64,000 bases of DNA from Neurospora tetrasperma FGSC 2508 (lineage: Eukaryota; Ascomycota; Sordariomycetes; Sordariales; Sordariaceae). The notes under the pieces were generated by a model, which saw nothing but the letters and a program-made list of their open reading frames with translations, was not told the DNA's origin and searched no databases. The stretch spans positions 1,691,628 through 1,755,627 of the forward strand of contig NW_009799100.1 of assembly GCF_000213175.1 (NCBI RefSeq). Direction: 5' to 3'. Position numbers and translations under genes: made by a program. The number at the start of each line of letters is the position of its first letter. Within the stretch, counting starts at the first letter, position 1. This document shows, one piece after another, positions 33,195 through 45,317 of this stretch.

Positions 33195-34786
33195 ATGGAG
33201 AAGCCCTCTCTCGACCTCGTGGCCATGTCCACCAACCCAGATGGTTTATCTTCATCAACAACAAAAACTTCTCAGTCTTCTCGTCAAACAGACTCATTCT
33301 TCAAAAGTGTCCAATGGCAAGTCCTCACACCTCCAAATCTTCCAGGCAGAATCCTCATGCAAAACCCAACCCGCTAACAAACACCAGGTCTGCGGACGGC
33401 ACAACCCTCTTCACCTCCTCCTCCTCCAACCGAATCAACACCTTCGTCCTTCCCTCCACCCTCCTCGCGCCCCACGGTGACTCTCCCCTCACCCTCACCC
33501 CCCAAGGCACCCTCTACCTCCCCGAACCCACCGCGGCCATCGCGCCCTGTCCATACTTCGCCCTCGAACAGCCCTCAACACAATGCATTCTGACAGCCAG
33601 CACCGACCACCCGATTCATTTACACCACGCTTTTCCTCAACCACCACCACCATCATCATCCCAATCCTCATCCCTCGACGACGACGACGACTCCACCTTT
33701 GGTTTGCCACAGCACAAGCAACAACAACCAAAACCCCTCGCCACCTTCCGCCTCATCCACGCCGAAACAGAGCGCTACCTCCCCATCACCTCCCTCCTCT
33801 GGTCTTTTCCAGGAACCCACTTCCTCGCCGGCTCCACCAACTGTCTCTCGCTCTTCGACGTCTCCCGACCCGACCTAGGACTTTCCGACACCCCGCTCTT
33901 GACCATCAAAACCACGGGCGGCCCGTCTGCTCAACACAAATCCGGAAACGGAGCCCGGGTGGTGGGCATGAAGGGCACGATCTCCGCGCTGGCGATGCAA
34001 CCCTTGAGTCACGGCGATTATGGTACCGGGGCCAACGTGGTAAGCGCGGGCACGTGGACGAGAAACTTGGGATTATATGATTTACATCGGGCGGGCGCTT
34101 GCGTCGCTACTTGGAATGTTGCGCAGGCTGCTTCCCTGGCAAAGATAGGGGGCCGGGGGGTGTTACAGACGGTTTGGAGTCCGTGTGGGCGGTATCTGGT
34201 GGTGAACGAGCGGGAGTCGAGTGGGCTTTTGGTCTATGATTTGAGGGGGACGCATCGGTTGTTGGCATGTTTACGAGGGAGGGATGGAGAGACGAATCAG
34301 AGGTTGAGTTGTGATATTTTCCCGGGAACGAATGAGGAAGTGGGTGGGTTTGAGGTCTGGGCGGGGACGAGGGACGGCAAGGTGGTGGTTTGGGAAGGGG
34401 TCGGAATGAGGGAGGGGAGTGTCGAGCCGAATTATGATTTCGAGGTGGGTGCGCAGGGGTCGGCGGTAGGCGGGACGGCGATGCATATGAGCGGGTCGGT
34501 GTTGGCTACTTGTTCGGGGTCGTGGAAGTTTCCGGATGATGATAGCGAGAGTTCTGGCTCGGAGCCGGAGTCGGATTCTGGTTCTGATGACATTGAGTCT
34601 GGGAGCTCCAGCAATGAGAGTGACTCAGAGGAAGAGGGGATGGGGACATCGCAGCAACAACGAGGCAGAGCCAGGCCACCTCCGGCGATTGTTGAAGAGA
34701 CCAGTCTGAAGGTATGGAGTATCACTGCAGGTAACATGGTTCAAAGCGGTCATCGGGAGGAGGTCAATGAGCCATACGAGACCTGA
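33195..34786 (+). CDS. WD-repeat protein, WDR79/TCAB1 (Swt21)-like
   Basis: Exons 33195-33316 and 33388-34786 give 506 residues. The intron (71 nt) uses a GC donor (TG|GCAAGT) with a GCTAAC branch site and ACACCAG acceptor. This splice restores the WD-type strand FKSVQWSADGTTLFTSSSSN. Later blades include LLWSFPGTHFLAGSTNCLSL, VWSPCGRYLVVNERES, FEVWAGTRDGKVVVWEG and the final ETSLKVWSI. The spacing and the start resemble the WDR79/TCAB1 family, which in animals guides Cajal-body RNAs. A long Ser/Asp/Glu-rich insert (about 425-470) precedes the last blade. The C-terminus is uncertain: GTAACA at about 34730 to TTACAG at about 34796 could be a further intron that removes the stop at 34786. Confidence 0.8.
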
Positions 34787-35004
34787 CCTTACAGAGCTGG
34801 AGATATCCGAATTCATGGTATGTCACCACTTTGTGCACGCGAGCCTTCATTTCGCGATGAAGCTAACTTCATGTCCTGTCTGTTTTATGGCAGGTCGTGC
34901 TTGGTGGCCAAAACTTCGAAAGACAGTCTATTTTGCAGTGCTGCATAGCGAACAGTCAGCACTATGTGAGTTTCCTTCGTCTTTTACTCAACCATGTTCC
35001 CTCA

Positions 35005-38000
35005 TCACTCCCATGGTGAAGAATTGTGGCCAAGCCCATCAGAAAACTGCTTCATGGGATCATCTGGACCTAAGCCGCCAGAGAATTCGATATCATCACT
35101 GAAAATATCAACAACCTCCTTATCCTGACTCATCCCGCTGTTGTCCACCTCTTTCACATTTCCGTCTCCCCAGGGCTCATCAACCACAGCGCTCACTGCA
35201 TCCAGAAGCCTCCTCCCACCAAATATTTCCGCAAACTTCTCTGCCCTCTCGTCTTTCGACATCATCAGGAAGGCCGGCAAGCCGTACAGCTTACCCTCCT
35301 TTCCACCGATCGCAACCTCGTCATCAGGAACCCTGAGCATCCCAAGGACAACCTGCGCAGCAAAAACATTCATTCCCGCTCTCCGCAGGAAAAGCTCCCA
35401 ACCTGTTTCCACAGGCAGCAGTATGCTCTGCCACTCTTGAGCTTCAGTTCCATAATCGCATATTGTAGCTGCCACCCACTTGGCCAGCGTCTCGGTGCCT
35501 CCGCCAACATAATAGACGTACACGTCAGTTTGCGCCTGTAGCGCACTCGCGAAACACTGGAACTCGGCGAGGGCTTTCGCGTCAGATTGGGAGAGCGGGT
35601 TCATGGTCTCACTGTGTTTGTTTCCCTCTGAGATGAGAACGATCAGCCGTTCATGACGTATTGCTACGTTCTCGACTACATTGCGGAAGGTTGGCTGTTG
35701 TTGTAGTTGCTGTTGCTGGCCTGGGGCTGCGGGGAGGGGTTTCTGTCTTAGTTTTACCATGGTCGTAACTATAATCCCTGTGGCTGGGGACAAGACGAAG
35801 TCGGCCTCATCGCAATTTGGCTGCTTGCTACCCGGGGGCGCGTTTTCTGCCCTGAGTCGCTCGTGGTCGCGTACGATGAGGTTAATTCCTGGCACCAATT
35901 TCTCCAGATGGCTCGTGATAATATTTGATACTGCAGCAGACACGATTATCCGAGGCGGAGTTTTGGGGTGGACGATGTCCGGAGAAACAGCAAGAATGAT
36001 TGCGGGCGCAGGTTGAGCCTTGGGTTCCGTGGGCTTCGTGTTGGAGACGGCTGCGGATTCTGGCTGGGGCAGCGTCGGTCGGTTGAAGAAGCGGCTATGG
36101 CTGAGCTTGGCCTTTTTTGGCATGTTCATTTCGACGAAATTTTCCACAAGCGAGCCAAAGTCCATATACTCGTTCTCAAAACCCTTCAGTACGTGTGTCG
36201 AGTTCGGCACGTCATGGTTGGTTATGTCGAGGACCCGGATCAGAGGTCCGGTAACTGGTGACGACTGCCGTTGGATGGGTCCAAGTTGCCTCTTCTTTCC
36301 ACGCAAAAGGCTTGTCAGGTCTCGAGATTGCAACATGGCAAGAGGGGGCGACGACAGGCCCTGCCTAGTCTGTACATCCATGGATTGTTGAGCCTGGCAG
36401 GCATGTGCTGACCTACTGCAAGGACGGACTGTCTTGATGCTCGTGCTTGAGAGGACCAATTCTTTTGATGGGGGGACACTGGGTTCCCTTGATCTCTCCT
36501 CAAGGAGTTCATCTTTATCATCTTCATCCCTACGCAGGAACAACAGCCTGGGTTGTGTGTTGACGAAATCGGCACTTGTTTGTATCTCGCCTTCCCACGG
36601 TTCCTCCAGGAAGAAAGCAAGAACACTTGGAACAACCTCAACCGCCTCTGTTGTCAATTGTTTCTCGGCCATGTGGGCCAAGGGTGCCCATACCATTTGC
36701 TGCTCCTTGATGTTGTCTTTTCGCCATTTGATGCCCTTCCAGTCAACGTCGGTTGTTTTCCGTATCCATTCAAACATGACCTGGGCAGTCCAAAAGTGTT
36801 CGTCCCATTCACGGACAGGAATGGAGAAATCCATCACTGGAGCTGTGACTCGTGCGGTTGCGTCAAGTGGCTGAAGTTGCTCCTGCTCAACAGAGCGCAT
36901 CACTCTTGTTGCGGTCTCTTCAAAGAAGTCGTTCAGTCGGCCATCCAACTCACCTCCTTTGCTTGGAACGGTGTCGCTGGCCATGAGGTCTTTGGCCTCT
37001 TTCAGGTCCTCAGGTAGCAGGACGCGGGGAGGAGCCTTGTCTGCAATTACAAGGCTATCATTCGGTAGCAGAGGTACTTCTATCTTGAAATCCCGAGCAA
37101 TCAGTTCCGGGGAAGACGAAGATGATCTGGGCACCGAAAATTCCCCGGCTCTTATCATTCCTGATACGTCGATATCATCGTATCTGTCCGGTGATTTGGA
37201 CTTCTCGGAAGCAATGCCGCTCCAGAAGTTGTTGTCTTTGGACAGAATTTTTCCTTCTACTGCCTCTAACTCTGCGCTCAAAGAAGAGTCTGGGTCGGAT
37301 AGAATCGGGATCGCACAAGTTTTGTCGTCGGGAATGTAATACTCTGGTTCGGGGCGTGTTCGAGGACTCAGCGGAGGGGTTACATGCTCTACCCTGTTCA
37401 GCTAGTTCTTGTCAGTTGATGTTCTTCCGCGTAACCGAAGAAAAGTCACTGGTGTGTTACATACTCCGCTGTACGTTGAGACGCTTTCCATGAGGTCACG
37501 CTGTTCATCGTCACCCCAGTCTGCCTTGAGACTCTGAACCAAGAACATCAGCGTGTCCTTGGTGACTTCGATTGTCTCCTTGGTCAGACTCTCCATAAGT
37601 GCCTCGTCGCCTTTCCGCGCGCTTTCAGGAAACTCGAGACCTTCCCCTTGTTCAATATCGACCGGATGCAATGGAAGATGATGATCTGGTAGCGGGACCT
37701 TATGAAAGGCCGCAATCCGTCTCTCCATCCTTCTGCAGTCCGCCTGGTGATCACTCCGCAGCACAGGTTGTTCGATCTTGAGCTTCAACTCGGCGGTCTC
37801 AGTGAAGCACAGTTCTGCCATATGCTCCGCTACCTCTTGGTCTGTACAAGGCTTACAGACTTGTTGAAGGAGTGCAAGGGACTCTGCTGACACAGACCAC
37901 TGCTCTGCTTTTCCGAGGATGGGCCGAAAAGCGAGCTCTTCAAGGGGCTTTTCCGATTCGATTATTTCTCCGAACTCGGTCTGAATGAGAGTTGCCGCGA

Positions 38001-38199
38001 TACAGGCATCCCTCTCGAGTACACCCTTCCACGGATCCAGCTTCAAGCTGTCAACGGTGAGGCCATGGCATCGCGCATACTCGTCTGCATCTGGATCATC
38101 CGAGATGGATGATTGATCACAGTCGCTTGTTGCTCTGCACGCATTGCTGGGCAGAGAACTTTCCAAGGAGATCAAATCGGTGCTCGTTTCAAGGTCCAT
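35005..38199 (-). CDS. Large protein with XPF-like/HhH C-terminus, Zip2/SHOC1-like candidate
   Basis: Two exons, 38199-37465 and 37401-35005 (intron 63 nt, GTATGT donor, CTGAC branch site, AACTAG acceptor), give 1043 residues. The N-terminal part is acidic and helical. Two segments (about 330-560) are conserved-looking, for example VREWDEHFWTAQVMFEWIR and a W/Q-rich AHMAEKQLTTEA. The C-terminal part holds alternating strands and helices: RIIVSAAVSNIITSHLEKL, INLIVRDHERL, ADFVLSPATGIIVTT, RLIVLISEGN (about 829) and TDVYVYYVGG. It ends with a helix-hairpin-helix-like RRAGMNVFAAQVVLGMLRVP (about 915-934). This order, an XPF-type nuclease fold followed by HhH, matches the meiotic crossover protein Zip2/SHOC1. 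No ERKX3D catalytic motif is visible, as expected for Zip2. Assignment is inference from layout. Confidence 0.75.
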
Positions 38200-39366
38200 C
38201 TTCTGGTCTTGCGATCGTCAACGGTCTCGTACCCCCGGGTATCAATGCTTCTAAAGATGGTGGATGAGTGATGACGGCGTGGATAAAGATGTCAGAAAAG
38301 CATCACAGATCATGGCGTAGAGGCATTCTGTGGTGGGAACTTAAGTTGGCCACACGTCAATGTGTTGTTCACTCTCGACATTTCGAAACTCTGTCCCCAT
38401 CTCATTTAGCCGTCTGCGTTTTTGCTGGTCAGTAGGAAGTAGCGATGCCTCACACCTTCCTCACTTGCACCATACATCCTCCGCGCCTTCCAATTGGCAG
38501 AGGAAAGAGCAGAGCGGGAGCCCAGCATTTTTCACGCTTCCCATCCTTTTGACCTGTGTCCTCGAAATTTCTGACTCTCAAGCCAGTAGAGTCGACCGCC
38601 CGAGTCACTTAGTTCCTCTAGTACCTGGTACAAGACCAATAATTGACACGGACTTGGGATTCATTATCTCTCATCAACAACCCTGATGAAGCGAACATAA
38701 GGCTTGCAGGTGAGCTCACCAGGCGGTGAGATTGTCACCACGCAAACTTTCTCGAAATGTTTTACCTTGGCTTGGCTTCGACCTTGCCGTCCGCGGCGTT
38801 GTCACTCTGGACGGCCCGTTGCCGCCAAAGGATCGCCCTCCCGTCTACTATGTAACACCCCCAACCTAAACCCTTTTAGGACAAATAGTGCAGTCCCCAT
38901 ATGCTCTTCCAGATCGTCACAACATGAAGACACCTCGACCTGCATATAGACCACGCACTTTCCGAGACATGGACAGCCAGTCAGCCAGTTTCGATGTTAC
39001 CCCAGCATGTGAATCTCTTATCTGTTAGTGTTACCATTACTTTGGCTGCCATTCCTTATCTAACAGCTTCCATTCCCGTTGCTTTTCTGGATTTGGTAAT
39101 ACATCCCCCTGGATTCTTTTTCCCAACTTGTTGCCCTCAAGATGTCGCCGTACAGAATCTACGAAAATGGCAATGAGCTGGGAGCTTGGCAAATGGATTA
39201 ACAAACCCACGTGTCGATAAGAAGGGTCAATGAGAGAAAGCATAATTCAGCTGCTTTCTGGTCCACGCTCTGTTCCTATAAGTCGTTTGTCTACTCCTTC
39301 TCTGTCTGTGTCATTGATTCCCAAAATTCCTACCGAATCGCAAGACACCTCCTCACGATACCCGAG
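38200..39366. other. Shared divergent promoter region, 1.17 kb
   Basis: Lies between the Zip2/SHOC1-like gene (minus) and the ammonium transporter (plus). The last 130 nt are a CT-rich leader of the transporter. No gene is seen. Confidence 0.5.
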
Positions 39367-41059
39367 ATGACGGTGTCACCCGTTCTAGCAGCCTGGGAGG
39401 CTTGCGACAAGACAGACACTCTCTTCGTCCTCATCTGCACCGTCATCTGCTGGACCATTGTACCAACTGTAAGAGGCTCCCCTTTCTCAACACGTTCCGG
39501 CATATTCACCCATCATCTGACTGTTTCTGGTTGACGAACAGGTCGGCATAGCCTACTCAGGATACACATGGAAGCGCAACGCCCTCCACGCCGCCATGCC
39601 CGCCATCCTCACCATCGCAACATGCTCGATCCAGTGGTTCATTGTTGGATACACACTTGCCTACGGCGAGGGCGGCTGGTTCTTTGGTTCTCTCAAGCAC
39701 TTCTTCCATAAGGGTGTGCTAGCTGAGCCTGTAGGATCAATTCCGGAAATCCTGTTCAGCGAGTTTCAGTTGGTTTTTGAGGCAACGGTTTGTGCAATTG
39801 CTGTGGGCGGATTCTGCGAGAGGGGGAGGCTGTTACCGGTTATTCCGTTCATCTTTGTGAGTAACTATAGACTGGGAACTTGGGCAATTTTTTGAAGGGT
39901 GAGGAGAGAATGATATGCTAATGGCTAGAGACGGGACAGCTGTGGGCAACATTTATCTACTGCCCGCTGGCACACATGGTCTGGGGCGGAGGCTTGCTTG
40001 GAGAGACTTTAGGCGTGCTGGACTTTGCAGGAGGTAAGTCGACAATCTCAAACAGCAACCTACATCCAGATCATGAAGCGACAGGACAACAGTTGACCAA
40101 GCTCTTCCCTCGTCCAGGAACTCCTGTCCACGTCTGCTCCGGCGCCACCGCTACCGCCATCAGCATCTACCTCTCCTACCCGCTCTTTCGCTCGCGCAAG
40201 TCCGACGTGCGTACGCCCACCCACATCCGCATCCACCGACCGGGTAACTCTTTCTTCCAGCTTCTGTCCTTAATCATCATCTGGGGCTCCTGGCTCGCCT
40301 TCGATGCGGGAACCACCCTGGCCCTCAACTTCCAGTCCGTCATGGCCCTCTGCGTCACCAACCTGTGCGCCGCCTCGGGCGCGCTGACCTGGAACCTCAT
40401 CACCTTCTATGAGACGGGCAAGTGGTCCGTCGACTCGACCTTCATGGGCGCCATTTCCGGTCTTGTCATGATCACACCCTCGGCTGGGTTCATCGACATG
40501 CCGACCGCCTGTTTCTTTGGTATTTTCGGTGCTGTGCTCTGTCGTCAGGCGTTGAGGATCAAGTTCACCAAGTTTGCGCATTATTGGAGGTGGGTTGACA
40601 ATGGTGATACGTTTGCGACGCACTGCATTGGTGGTGTGGCTGCAACCATTATGACGGGACTGTTTGCGCAGAAGGAGGTAGCTGCGTATGGTGGTGTGGA
40701 GGTTGCGGGCGGTATCATCTTCGATGGCAATATTCGTCAACTTTGGGTGCAGATGGTTGAGGCTGTTGTTGGTTTCACATGGGCGTTTTGCGGGTCGTAT
40801 ATCATTATTGCTTTGATTGATTGCGTTCCTGGGCTTGAGGTTTTGGCTGTTGATAAGTAAGTCCCTGCCCCCTGTTTTTTCTATCTATTTTTCTCCCTCC
40901 ATATCACTGGGCTCACTCAATGCTGACTGATTTTGTGATTACAGACACATCAGCCAAGGCCTTGATATGAACGAGGTTGAAGAGTTTTTGGGTAACTTGG
41001 AGTATCCTGATGAAATTGACTATGAACCAACTGCAAGGGGAACTATTTCTCTGGAATAA
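39367..41059 (+). CDS. Ammonium transporter, divergent Amt/Mep family member
   Basis: Five exons, 39367-39468, 39542-39856, 39931-40033, 40118-40856 and 40945-41059, encode 457 residues with about eleven membrane helices. Family marks: the short extracellular start WEACDKTDTLFVLIC; the Phe-containing pore segment FEATVCAIAVGGFCERGRL; WATFIYCPLAHMVWGGG; DFAGGTPVHVCSGATAT, holding the conserved Asp and first pore His (His178); GALTWNLITFYETGKW; and THCIGGVAATIMTGLFA with the second pore His (His342). The twin-histidine pair is as in Mep2-type transporters. Several normally conserved positions differ (VCSG where ISSG is usual, CIGG where GVGG is usual), so this is a distant paralogue. It would move ammonium across the plasma membrane. 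Intron 3 (84 nt) is in frame and free of stops. Confidence 0.92.
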
Positions 41060-41244
41060 ATGCCAGGGTAGCTGGTGAAGAACGTACATCCAAAAGGTGT
41101 AAGTATTATGTATACAGAATTATGTGAGCAGTCCAGAATTACACTAAGTTTGAACAAACCAAAGGAGCACATAGGATCCTCCAAACCCAAAATTCATAAC
41201 CCAGTCATTGGCTACGTTGTACAATGAACATTCACAGCATCCCA

Positions 41245-43409
41245 TCATCCAAATAAACTATGCAATCCCGTCCGACTCATCACATCGAGCCAATGCGTTC
41301 GCCTCGGCGTATCAATATCCTTATCATACGCACTCCACACAGCATGCAGCAACTGCTTAGCCACCCCTATCGGCTTAGGCGGCAACGACAGCTCGAGCTG
41401 ACCAAGACGGTCAATAAGAAACGACCGAGCCCGCAATATCCTGACTGCCTGCACATCCTCCTCATTTTCCCCTGATGGCGATGACGAAGATGGCGACCCC
41501 GATCCTGATCCAATACCACCAATACCCGCAGGCAACCCCGAAATTCCCAACCCCAAGTCTGTTGGTGACGAAGACTCCAAACTCAACAGATAACTATACT
41601 CCCCTTGCCCCATTGCCGTCTTGCTATCGAACCTCAAACCGCTGCCCGCGCAGAGACAGAGCAAAGGTTGAATACACCGCAGACTGCTTGCAGGTATCCG
41701 ATCGAGAATGTCAGTGATGTGTAGAGCTAGGGGCGATACCCATTTTGTCCAGATGATTGCCGGGTCGGTGGCGTCCGCCCCTGCCCCCGCTGCGTCGAGG
41801 TCGGGTATTCGCTTGGCGGCGAGGTCGGGGAAGGATTCGTAGAGTTGCAGGAGAGAGCAGAGGCGGTACGTCTCGGTGGCGAGGCGGAGGTCCTTGGCCA
41901 TCTTTGGGGTGTTGTCGTTAGGCATGGCGGCGGCGGTTAGCTGTTTGTGCATGGTGTTCCAATGGTTGAAGCTAGGGTCGTCGTTGTCCTCGGTTGGTAC
42001 GTCAATAGCCAACAGCGCTTCCTCGATACGCGTAGCTTCCTTGATATCTTTCATGGCGCTTTGCAGGGCCCGTATTGTCGTCCCATCGTTATGTCGCCAT
42101 CGACTGCGTGATCGCCTACAGAGCGCAATGGCTTTGCCGAACAATCGAAAAACGTCCGCCGAAACACCGGTCCAGGGATGAGGCGTGGAATGGACCAGAG
42201 TGCCTTGAACGGTAGAGGTGGGTGGATCCGGCCAGCTGAGCATATTCTTCAAGTCAGCCTCGTCATCACTTACCACGCTGCGAAGCATTTCTTCATAAAT
42301 GAGACAGCCGTTGAAGAAATCAAGCAGTTCCTGGTCCTCCGGACTCAGAGTCCAGCTGTTCAGTGCTTGCAGCACGGCTCTCGCTTGGCGGAGGTACTGT
42401 TGCCCCAGCTGACGGGCTTCCATCCAGCACATGGATGAGCTCATGCAGAAGAGAGAGAGGAGGAGGCCACGCGGGAAGGTGGTGCAGCGCCCGTTGAAGA
42501 AGCTGACGAGCTCGGCTTTGATGGCCTCGGTTGCTAGGCGTGGCGCCATGCGGGCTGTCTCGCGCATCACGGCAGGAAGCTTTTCTACCAGGGAAGCAGC
42601 AGAGATAGATTGCAAGCTATAGAACACAGGCGCGGAGGTGTTCCACAGGACAGAGGTTAAGTGTCGGTAGGGGTTGGAGGCGGAGTCGTAGGCGGACCAG
42701 GAGGTACAGACGGACTTGAACCAGTGTTCGATGAGAAAGGAGCGGATGTCCACGACGGGCTGGGTTAGAGTCAAGGCTTGGCCGGGTGGAGCGAAGGCAC
42801 GTTTGTCGTTTTGGAAGGGTGTTGTAGTCATCGAACCGTAGAAGCCATCTTGTTCTTGGGCTGAAGTCCCAGGGACAGGCGAGGGTAGAGGTGAAGAGGA
42901 AACAGACGGTGTCAAGAATGATAGTGAGGGCGGTGGTGTCTCTGCATGGTGGTATGCAGGCGGTGTCTGAGGAACAGGTGCTTTGGCAGTAGGTCTGGCA
43001 TTACGGGCACCACTTGACGGTTGATTATCTTTGGATGGGACAATGGACGCGGATGCGGCAGTGACAAGCTGTTCAAAGTTTTCTGGCTGGGTTGGCTGTG
43101 CTGGAAGAGCAACTTCGTGCTTGGTCGACCACTGCAGACGCTGCTGATAGCCAGGACATACGATTTGCTTAAGGGCACAGTTCTTGCATCCTGGTTTTCC
43201 CTCGTCGCATCGTAGCTATACCATCGGGAGTCAGTACACTCGGCTCTGCGTCGATCATCGCCGTCATCCACAACTTCAGATCGATACGGCATGATTGGGA
43301 ACGGCCGAAGAGAATTAGCAGAAAGATCACCTACACGTCTTTGCTTGCAGTTACGGCAGCCACTGCGGCTCTTCTGTCTATTCTTCATCGGGGCACGAGT
43401 TTGCGCCAT
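41245..43409 (-). CDS. Zn2Cys6 transcription factor with fungal-specific C-terminal domain
   Basis: Exons 43409-43335 and 43215-41245 (intron 119 nt, GTAGGT donor) give 681 residues. The splice joins the two halves of a Gal4-type binuclear zinc cluster: Cys18, Cys21, Cys28, Cys35, Cys38, Cys45 (GCRNCKQRR then LRCDEGKPGCKNC). A Pro/Ser-rich linker follows. The rest resembles the Fungal_trans_2 (PF11951) helical domain, with the block IEHWFKSVCTSWSAYDSASN, APVFYSLQSISAASL and LLLSLFCMSSSMCWMEARQL. Nuclear regulator; target genes unknown. It converges on the ammonium transporter with only 185 nt between the ends, but position alone does not make it a nitrogen regulator. Confidence 0.93.
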
Positions 43410-45226
43410 GCTCAGTCGGTTCTAATATAGCTTTATGTCACCTTTCGAGATTATTGCCACGTCGGTCTATCGCACAAGCAGTTGCCGGATACCAACTCGC
43501 CAAGGTGTGAGAAGAAATCTGGAAATAGACCTTGTGGTCGAAGTGATTCAGGCGGTGTTGAGGATCGATAGGAGCGGGAATAAGACCAATCCATGCCATG
43601 GTCAATGCCACACTAGTGACGGGGATGGGGGGAATTTGTCAGAAATTGTAAGGATGCGCAAAGTAACGGAAATTACGGAAAAACACATGACTATTTCCGC
43701 CAAACTTTCCACACATAATACGTCTAGATGTAAGTGCTCGGGAACACGGATATGGTTACCTTTCCCAGATTTTTGCTTCATCTAGATCAAAATACTACTT
43801 TCATAGGTAGCGACGCTGAATGTTGGTCTTCAACTGTAGGCCGTTATATTTCCCCATTTTTGGTTAGTCATTGACGTTAGTACCTTGCAGTGGAAAAGGG
43901 AATGGCAATTTGGGTGATGAGCTGCACGGGCTGTCTTTTTGTACTCTGCATATTTCGATGTGTTCGGAATTCGATAAATTTGGAAATTGTGTTATTTTTT
44001 CAGGTATTGACCTTCAATACATCCCACCCTCGTTCCGACCTCCAGGATCGCTCTGATACACCAAAGTGACGGGGACGAGGGGGCGGCGACGTAACAGAAA
44101 GACTAGATCTTGTGTGTCAGTGTTATCGACAGCAAGAGGAAGAGATGATTGACTGATAAGGCCGTTTATCGTGGCCAATGGTAATGGTCCCGACAGTTTA
44201 GGTGGTTAGCTCGATGCGGGTATGCATCGTCAAGCGGGATTGGTCCACTAAACATATCGGATCAACGGGGGGGTTTGAAACCACGGAACGTGAGCTGAAG
44301 AAAGGCTTTTATTCTGTTATTAGAAGCCTATGGGTGCGAGGCACTCCTAGGCCGGACAAGTATAGCTGTACAGCTATGTTCCTTTTGATCCTCATGAAGG
44401 GAGTGAAAGATGGCGGTCAATCGGAGGTCTTCCAAGCCACAACAATGCAGTGGGCCAGGTTAGCGGAGCGAGATATATAGTGTGGTAATCTCGCGGTAAA
44501 CTGAGACTGATGCTGATGAGACTTTAGGAGTGCTGGGTGTCACGTTTCAGTGGAGGAAACCGGACAGCGAGCGGGTGATGAGGGGAAGTGGAAGGCAACT
44601 CTGATATCTTGTAGGATAGATAGGTAGCTTATAGTAGATAACGCAGCTTGTCCCCGATTTCGGGCAATTCTCATGCATTTTGGCTCCCCGGATACAACCA
44701 ATGTCGGCGGGGACGGCTCTTCCCACAATGTCCAGGATCCACTGCCATGCGCTTTCCTTGTTCTATTTTAGACTACCCGTCGCTTATTGACGGGTAAGGT
44801 GAAATTGGTTGCTTCGTCTCTTTCTCCTTCGACCAGGCTTGTGTGGACTGGCCTGTGCGATCGTCGTGTTCATTCCCAAGCTCCTCATTATGACCGCCAT
44901 CAGCTTCTGCTGTTTGAAGTCTGATATCAGTATAGTACTGATTGTAGCTTTTCGGGTGGCTGTGGGTGTGAAGTTGAAGTTGGATTGCGAATCCAGAGTG
45001 CAGTTGTCGCCCCTTGTCGAATGGTTGCCAGTGGCTGGGGAATGGGAGGAAGATGCAAAATGGTGGAGTGGAGTGGACGTAGGGGAGAGAATCATGCTAC
45101 CCGATGCCCCTACGTGTAATTTACACAAGGGATGGGAGCGCGGACATCCAGCTGGACTTGTCACCAGACATCCGTGTTCACGCTTATAGATTCAAAATCT
45201 CAGAGCCACTAACAATAACGATTACA
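43410..45226. other. Intergenic, 1.8 kb
   Basis: Promoter of the Zn2Cys6 gene on the left and tRNA upstream sequence on the right. Overlapping frames at about 44784-45189 on both strands look like shadow frames without domains. Confidence 0.5.
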
Positions 45227-45317
45227 GGCAAGATGGCCGAGCGGTCTAAGGCGCTGTGTTCAGGATATCTGAGTATCGCAGTCCGAAAGGGCGTGGGTTC
45301 GAATCCCACTCTTGTCA
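45227..45317 (+). tRNA. tRNA-Leu (CAG anticodon), with intron
   Basis: Cloverleaf read by hand. Acceptor GGCAAGA pairs with TCTTGTC (one G-U), discriminator A. The A-box is TGGCCGAGCGG, with a D-arm typical of leucine tRNAs. The anticodon stem CTGTG pairs with CGCAG (one G-U). Between the stem halves lie 18 nt, TTCAGGATATCTGAGTAT, i.e. a 7-nt loop with anticodon CAG plus an 11-nt intron after position 37. A long variable arm follows, then T-stem GTGGG/CCCAC with loop TTCGAAT (B-box GGTTCGAATCC). Terminal CCA is not encoded, as usual for nuclear genes. Confidence 0.93.

Noticed and set aside
44784-45189. Two overlapping frames of 126 codons on opposite strands
   Set aside because: Mutual shadows with no domain; the region is upstream sequence of the tRNA gene.
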